From Fidelibacterota bacterium (lineage in GTDB: Bacteria; Fidelibacterota; Marinisomatia; Marinisomatales; Marinisomataceae), in the NCBI GenBank assembly GCA_028140795.1, contig JAOIOW010000004.1:1-64000 (forward strand): DNA of 64,000 nucleotides, read 5' to 3'. The notes beneath the pieces are model-generated. The model was given only the letters and a program-made list of their open reading frames with translations. It searched no databases and was not told the DNA's origin. A program made the position numbers and the translations under genes. Shown here piece by piece: positions 61,280 to 64,000 of this stretch. How positions within the stretch are numbered: the stretch's first letter is position 1; each line of letters opens with the position of its first letter.

Positions 61280-61630
61280 TCAATTTTTTTTAATTTTTAA
61301 TGGTTTTTCTAATGTTAATTCCAAAAATCTTCTTTGTCCTGGTATTCTATACCCTTTCGCAATAGACCGTATTTCTGTTATTCTAAATATTGCTTTGGGT
61401 CCTGATTCATATCTGCAAATAAATTGAATAGTCCAATTTTCTTTCTTTAATGTTTGTCGTGAAATTAGTTCGTAAGGAAATTTTGCATGTGATCCACATT
61501 CACACCCAAAACCAGTATCAATTAATAGCTTTGCACTACCTTTATTTTTAACCTCTTTTATTATGTTGAATCTTTTTTCCCATAACATAAGACCATACTT
61601 TAAGTTTAAATTATCTATGAATAAATCCAT
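61280..61630 (-). CDS. Unknown 116-aa protein downstream of a structured RNA
   Basis: No family recognised. The protein has an N-terminal helix-rich part (LFIDNLNLKYGLMLWEKRFNIIKEVKNKGSAKLLI), a GFGCECGSH segment that could bind metal or form a tight turn, then beta-rich basic text (ENWTIQFICRYESG, FRITEIRSIAKGYRIPGQRRFLELTLEKPLKIKKN) suggesting a small barrel or nucleic-acid binder. An excellent ribosome site (AAAAGGAG, 5 nt before ATG). An RNA with its own promoter and terminator ends about 30 nt upstream, so expression needs read-through or a second promoter. Confidence 0.7.
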   Translation of the reverse strand: MDLFIDNLNLKYGLMLWEKRFNIIKEVKNKGSAKLLIDTGFGCECGSHAKFPYELISRQTLKKENWTIQFICRYESGPKAIFRITEIRSIAKGYRIPGQRRFLELTLEKPLKIKKN

Positions 61631-61659
61631 TCTTACTCCTTTTGTTAGTCAGAACGGAA

Positions 61660-61775
61660 ATAAAAAAGCCCTCATCAGAGGGCTTCAGATATTTTCAGCA
61701 TTGCTGCTCATCTGTCACTTGACAAACCACCGTGGCTAAAGCTCGGTTGGTGGGATTACTCCCGTCCTGATGATA
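61660..61775 (-). ncRNA. Structured RNA (~115 nt) or leader ending in an intrinsic terminator
   Basis: On the minus strand a TATAAT box (61782-61787) predicts a transcript starting near 61775. Visible helices: GGGA-gtaa-TCCC; an imperfect CCACC...GGTGG arm with inner CCG/CGG pairing; CAGAT...CAGC-aat-GCTG...ATCTG; and a terminator GCCCTC-tgat-GAGGGC followed by TTTTTT (61661-61683). The 5' end TCATCAG (61767-61773) is perfectly complementary to CTGATGA (61672-61678) in the terminator loop and arm, so an alternative antiterminator pairing is possible. It does not match tmRNA, SRP RNA, 6S or a riboswitch class I can recall. A riboswitch-like attenuator or a stand-alone regulatory RNA fits best. 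Confidence 0.65.
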
Positions 61776-61781
61776 GTCAAT

Positions 61782-61787
61782 ATTATA
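61782..61787 (-). promoter_or_regulatory. -10 box of the structured RNA
   Basis: Exact TATAAT on the minus strand, with a poor TTGCAA -35 candidate about 15 bases upstream (near 61803-61808). The initiation point about 7 nt downstream coincides with the 5' end of the structured RNA. Confidence 0.45.
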
Positions 61788-61863
61788 AATTATGGAACAT
61801 TTTTGCAATTGAATTGTAATGAAATTGAGAAAGAATTTTGAGGATAACTCAAAAGGAGCTTTA

Positions 61864-62250
61864 ATGCTAACAAATCTATATATCTTTCTTGCCTTCTACT
61901 CTTCTGACTTAAATGATAATCAACGTATTGATAGTGATGGAATGATTGAACGAACCTATTACTTTGAACAATACCGCAAAGAAGATCAAACTTCCTTTTC
62001 AGAAGCCTTTAGAGCTGCACGTAAAGAATTAGGTCCTGGTAAAATTTTCATGTGGAATAATCGATACTTTACTACCAATTTTTATTATGAAACTGTAATT
62101 GTCATTGCAGATGAGGTGGTAGATGTCAATAAAGAGAATAAAACTTATGCTTCCGAAGAGACATTGGGAGATGTTGTAGCAGTAAGATCGTATAAAGACA
62201 GTGATAGATACGAGATTAACTATACGTTTTTAAATAAAATCGCTAAATAA
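61864..62250 (+). CDS. Hypothetical protein with AR-ELGPG-W motif
   Basis: 128 residues from ATG 61864, chosen for AAAAGGAG 5 nt upstream; the frame extends to an ATG at 61819. The N-terminus is mildly hydrophobic (MLTNLYIFLAFYSS), possibly a weak signal. The central part has TSFSEAFRAARKELGPGKIFMWNNRYFTTNFYYE, a motif shared with the incomplete protein at 63622. The C-terminus is beta-rich. The motif resembles short domains seen in hypothetical proteins of Bacteroidota-like genomes, with no known function. It converges on the SDR gene with a 2-nt gap. Confidence 0.7.
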   Translation: MLTNLYIFLAFYSSDLNDNQRIDSDGMIERTYYFEQYRKEDQTSFSEAFRAARKELGPGKIFMWNNRYFTTNFYYETVIVIADEVVDVNKENKTYASEETLGDVVAVRSYKDSDRYEINYTFLNKIAK

Positions 62251-62252
62251 TA

Positions 62253-63248
62253 TTATAAAAGCTGTTTTATTTGAGCTGCTGCTTCTAAAACACCTTGTTC
62301 AGCGCTTCTTGGTTTCCATCCAAGGATATTCTTGGCATTATTAGAGTGGTAAATTCTTGTGATATCAATATCTGCTGTTAAATGCCTTACCTGCTTATCG
62401 AAGATTGCATATAACCTTACAAGAAATGATGGAAGTTCAATTCTAGGCGCATTATATCCATTTTCTCTTAATAATTTGGCTAGCTCTGGAAACCAAATAT
62501 GTCTGGTTGATGCTATAAATCGTTTTCCCACTGCTCTGTCATCTGTCATAGCTTGCACATGCAAGTCAGCAATGCATTTAATATGAACAATATTAATACA
62601 GATATTAGCAGCAAATGGCAATGATCCATCAATCATGCGTTTTACCACTAAATTAGACGTTCCAACATCATTAGATAAAGATTCTCCAACAACAAGAGAA
62701 GGATTAATAGCTACAGCCTGCATGTCAGTTTTATCTTTATTCTTTTCCATAAAATCCCACAAAAACTTTTCAGCTTTAGTCTTACTAGTCTGATATGGTG
62801 CTACGTTCATGTTTAAATCAGTCCAATCAGTGTCATCATATTCATTTTTATGATTAGACCCACCTACAGCTGCAACTGAGGACGTCATTACAAAACGTTT
62901 GATATTATTCTTTAAAGCAGCTTCTAGACACCTTCTAATACCATTTACAGCTGGCTTAACAACCACATCATAGTCATTGGAATGACTTGTAGGTATTGGT
63001 GAGGCAATATGTTGCACATAATCACATCCAGCAACTGCATCATCCCACCCTTCATCTTTTAACAGATCTAATTCACAGAATTCAAGCATTCCTGCTGTGG
63101 AAACTTCTTTTTCCACCGCATCAATTACTTCTTGTTTTCGATCTAATGAACGAAGAGACGTACGTACCTTATAGCCCTCTTGAATGAGCTTTGAAATTAG
63201 ATGTAGTGAGATAAATCCAGATCCACCACTTACAAAAACTTTTTCCAT
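62253..63248 (-). CDS. Extended SDR, dihydroflavonol-reductase/epimerase-like
   Basis: 331 residues. The Rossmann start KVFVSGGSGFISLHLISKLIQEGYKVR has GGSGFIS in place of the usual TGxxGFIG. Then DLLKDEGWDDAVAGCDYVQHIASPIP, the catalytic-region TSSVAAVG and PYQTSKTKAEKFLWDF (YxxxK with Gln-Thr-Ser inserted between). The C-terminal part resembles NAD(P)-dependent aldehyde/ketone reductases of the dihydroflavonol-4-reductase type. The substrate is unknown. It is followed upstream on the same strand by a small membrane protein gene. Confidence 0.88.
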   Translation of the reverse strand: MEKVFVSGGSGFISLHLISKLIQEGYKVRTSLRSLDRKQEVIDAVEKEVSTAGMLEFCELDLLKDEGWDDAVAGCDYVQHIASPIPTSHSNDYDVVVKPAVNGIRRCLEAALKNNIKRFVMTSSVAAVGGSNHKNEYDDTDWTDLNMNVAPYQTSKTKAEKFLWDFMEKNKDKTDMQAVAINPSLVVGESLSNDVGTSNLVVKRMIDGSLPFAANICINIVHIKCIADLHVQAMTDDRAVGKRFIASTRHIWFPELAKLLRENGYNAPRIELPSFLVRLYAIFDKQVRHLTADIDITRIYHSNNAKNILGWKPRSAEQGVLEAAAQIKQLL

Positions 63249-63256
63249 CTTAAGTA

Positions 63257-63538
63257 TTATTCAGGTTTTGGATACCAAATCATTACCATTTGATAACCAA
63301 TGATAAATAAATGTATTGCAAATACTAACCCTTGACTCCAAACATCTAGCCATAAATGAGTTTGCATAAAAAGCAATCCCACGATAATACAAAAAATAGA
63401 AGTAAACGCTTTAGCAATTGGTCTTACTGTATCCCCATTATTTATTGCAACTCTTAAAGATTGAGCCAAATCAAAAGATTTGATTGTTAATAAAGCCCAA
63501 ACTATGAGATATGCTGATACTGCTATTGTTTCTTCCAT
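63257..63538 (-). CDS. Small multi-pass membrane protein, hypothetical
   Basis: 93 residues from ATG 63538 (MEETIAVSAYLIVW...). Three hydrophobic segments: AVSAYLIVWALLTI, AFTSIFCIIVGLLFM and LVFAIHLFIIGYQMVMIW. No family recognised. A longer frame starts at 63616 and adds a hydrophobic leader, but that would leave only 5 bases between the two divergent start codons, so the shorter form is preferred. It is 8 nt upstream of the SDR gene and probably in one operon with it. Confidence 0.6.
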   Translation of the reverse strand: MEETIAVSAYLIVWALLTIKSFDLAQSLRVAINNGDTVRPIAKAFTSIFCIIVGLLFMQTHLWLDVWSQGLVFAIHLFIIGYQMVMIWYPKPE

Positions 63539-63621
63539 GGTATAAATATATGAAAACTTTGAAACAAAAATAAAAACTAAATGTATATAGGGTATGAAAG
63601 AGACATTAAGAGGCATAACAA

Positions 63622-64000
63622 ATGGAGTTTAAAAATATGTATAATAATGTTGAAAAATTCGTGTTAGCAGGTGTAATTTTGTGTATCGGTTCCTTGTTTT
63701 TTCTAATGGATCAATCCGAAGAAGTAGAACTGTCCGATAATATCTCAGAAAGCTTTAGCAATGAAGGCACTGTGGATGTAGAGATTACCTCATTAGTTAA
63801 TAACACCAATATGGGTAATTCAGTCAATGATGAAGCCATGGCTACAGAAACAGTGCCAACATTTAGTGATAATGTTGAATCAATTGAAGTAATTGAAACT
63901 ACCCCTGTACCCTCCTTTAACGACGCATTTTTAGCAGCTAGGAATGAACTAGGTCCTGGAAATACGTTTGAATGGAATGGAAATCTTTATTCTACCAATT
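63622..64000 (+). CDS. Membrane-anchored protein with AR-ELGPG-W motif, 3' truncated
   Basis: Open frame from ATG 63622 to the window edge (126 codons, no stop). AAGAGG lies 8 nt upstream. An N-terminal membrane anchor or signal (FVLAGVILCIGSLFFLM) is followed by an acidic, Ser/Thr/Asn-rich linker of about 70 residues. Then comes SFNDAFLAARNELGPGNTFEWNGNLYSTN, which repeats the motif of the protein at 61864. The motif stretch probably continues past the edge. Function unknown. Confidence 0.7.
   Translation, partial: MEFKNMYNNVEKFVLAGVILCIGSLFFLMDQSEEVELSDNISESFSNEGTVDVEITSLVNNTNMGNSVNDEAMATETVPTFSDNVESIEVIETTPVPSFNDAFLAARNELGPGNTFEWNGNLYSTN

Noticed and set aside
61280-61775. Retron or classic type III toxin-antitoxin
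   Set aside because: No reverse transcriptase is nearby and the RNA lacks tandem antitoxin repeats. Only the general layout is similar, so it is reported as an unidentified RNA-gene unit.
61762-61780. CTGATGA near 61767 and on the minus strand in the terminator, suggesting a hammerhead ribozyme core
   Set aside because: No GAAA follows a second stem and no cleavage-site GUH is placed correctly; the string is better explained as the complementary end of the structured RNA.
54860-61864. Integration of the island at a tRNA with att repeats
   Set aside because: No tRNA, integrase or flanking direct repeat is visible at either edge.

Overview
The window is a very AT-rich, densely packed bacterial chromosome segment. 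Genes commonly overlap by 1-26 bases through TAATG, ATGA or TTGA junctions, TTG and GTG starts are frequent, and no insertion sequence or CRISPR array is visible. Lipoprotein and Sec signals, MurA, a PqqB-like hydrolase and a periplasmic-looking MsrA suggest a Gram-negative cell. Small gene sizes, AT bias and gene content (YceI, DUF6122-like and TIGR02206-like membrane proteins, a CBS-type beta-synthase, SDRs) fit a streamlined marine member of the FCB group such as Marinimicrobia (SAR406). That placement is an inference from impression, not from a search.

Layout. 1-9.9 kb: murA (5' truncated), potassium uptake trkA-trkH, uvrC with a probable AUU start, cystathionine beta-synthase, a small heat-shock gene with a textbook sigma-54 promoter, and the tldD-tldE protease pair. 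9.9-24.9 kb: housekeeping and accessory genes punctuated by five tRNAs (Cys-GCA, Leu-UAA, Ser-GGA, Ser-UGA, Arg-ACG). Four of the tRNA units sit 2-16 nt before a start codon, and tRNA-Arg(ACG) abuts tadA, the enzyme that edits it. This stretch also holds umuDC, gltX and a TPR lipoprotein. 25-35 kb: dnaX-ybaB-recR-pgsA-pgpA-cinA-recA, a replication/recombination and phospholipid run, then suhB and agcS on the other strand, then rnhB-lepB. DnaX and RecR both lack the cysteines of their usual zinc modules, and dnaX has an A9 slippage candidate. 35-54 kb: tRNA-Leu(CAA), acyl-CoA synthetase, trhO, the classic nusA-infB-rbfA-truB-ribF-rpsO-pnp cluster, ald, a MerR-like regulator, msrA and leuS.

54.9-61.8 kb is an accessory island, all on the minus strand. 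A five-gene overlapping operon encodes an AlwI/Nt.BspD6I-like endonuclease, a second PD-(D/E)xK-like protein, two D12-class adenine methyltransferases and a degenerate GIY-YIG protein. This looks like a type IIS restriction-modification system for an asymmetric site. Next come a strong 11-bp inverted repeat, a two-gene module of unknown function, and a 116-aa unknown gene preceded by a roughly 115-nt structured RNA that has its own promoter and intrinsic terminator. This RNA-plus-gene unit and the two-gene module are the best candidates here for something undescribed. The window ends with an SDR, a small membrane protein and two proteins that share a C-terminal AR-ELGPG-W motif, the last one cut by the window edge.
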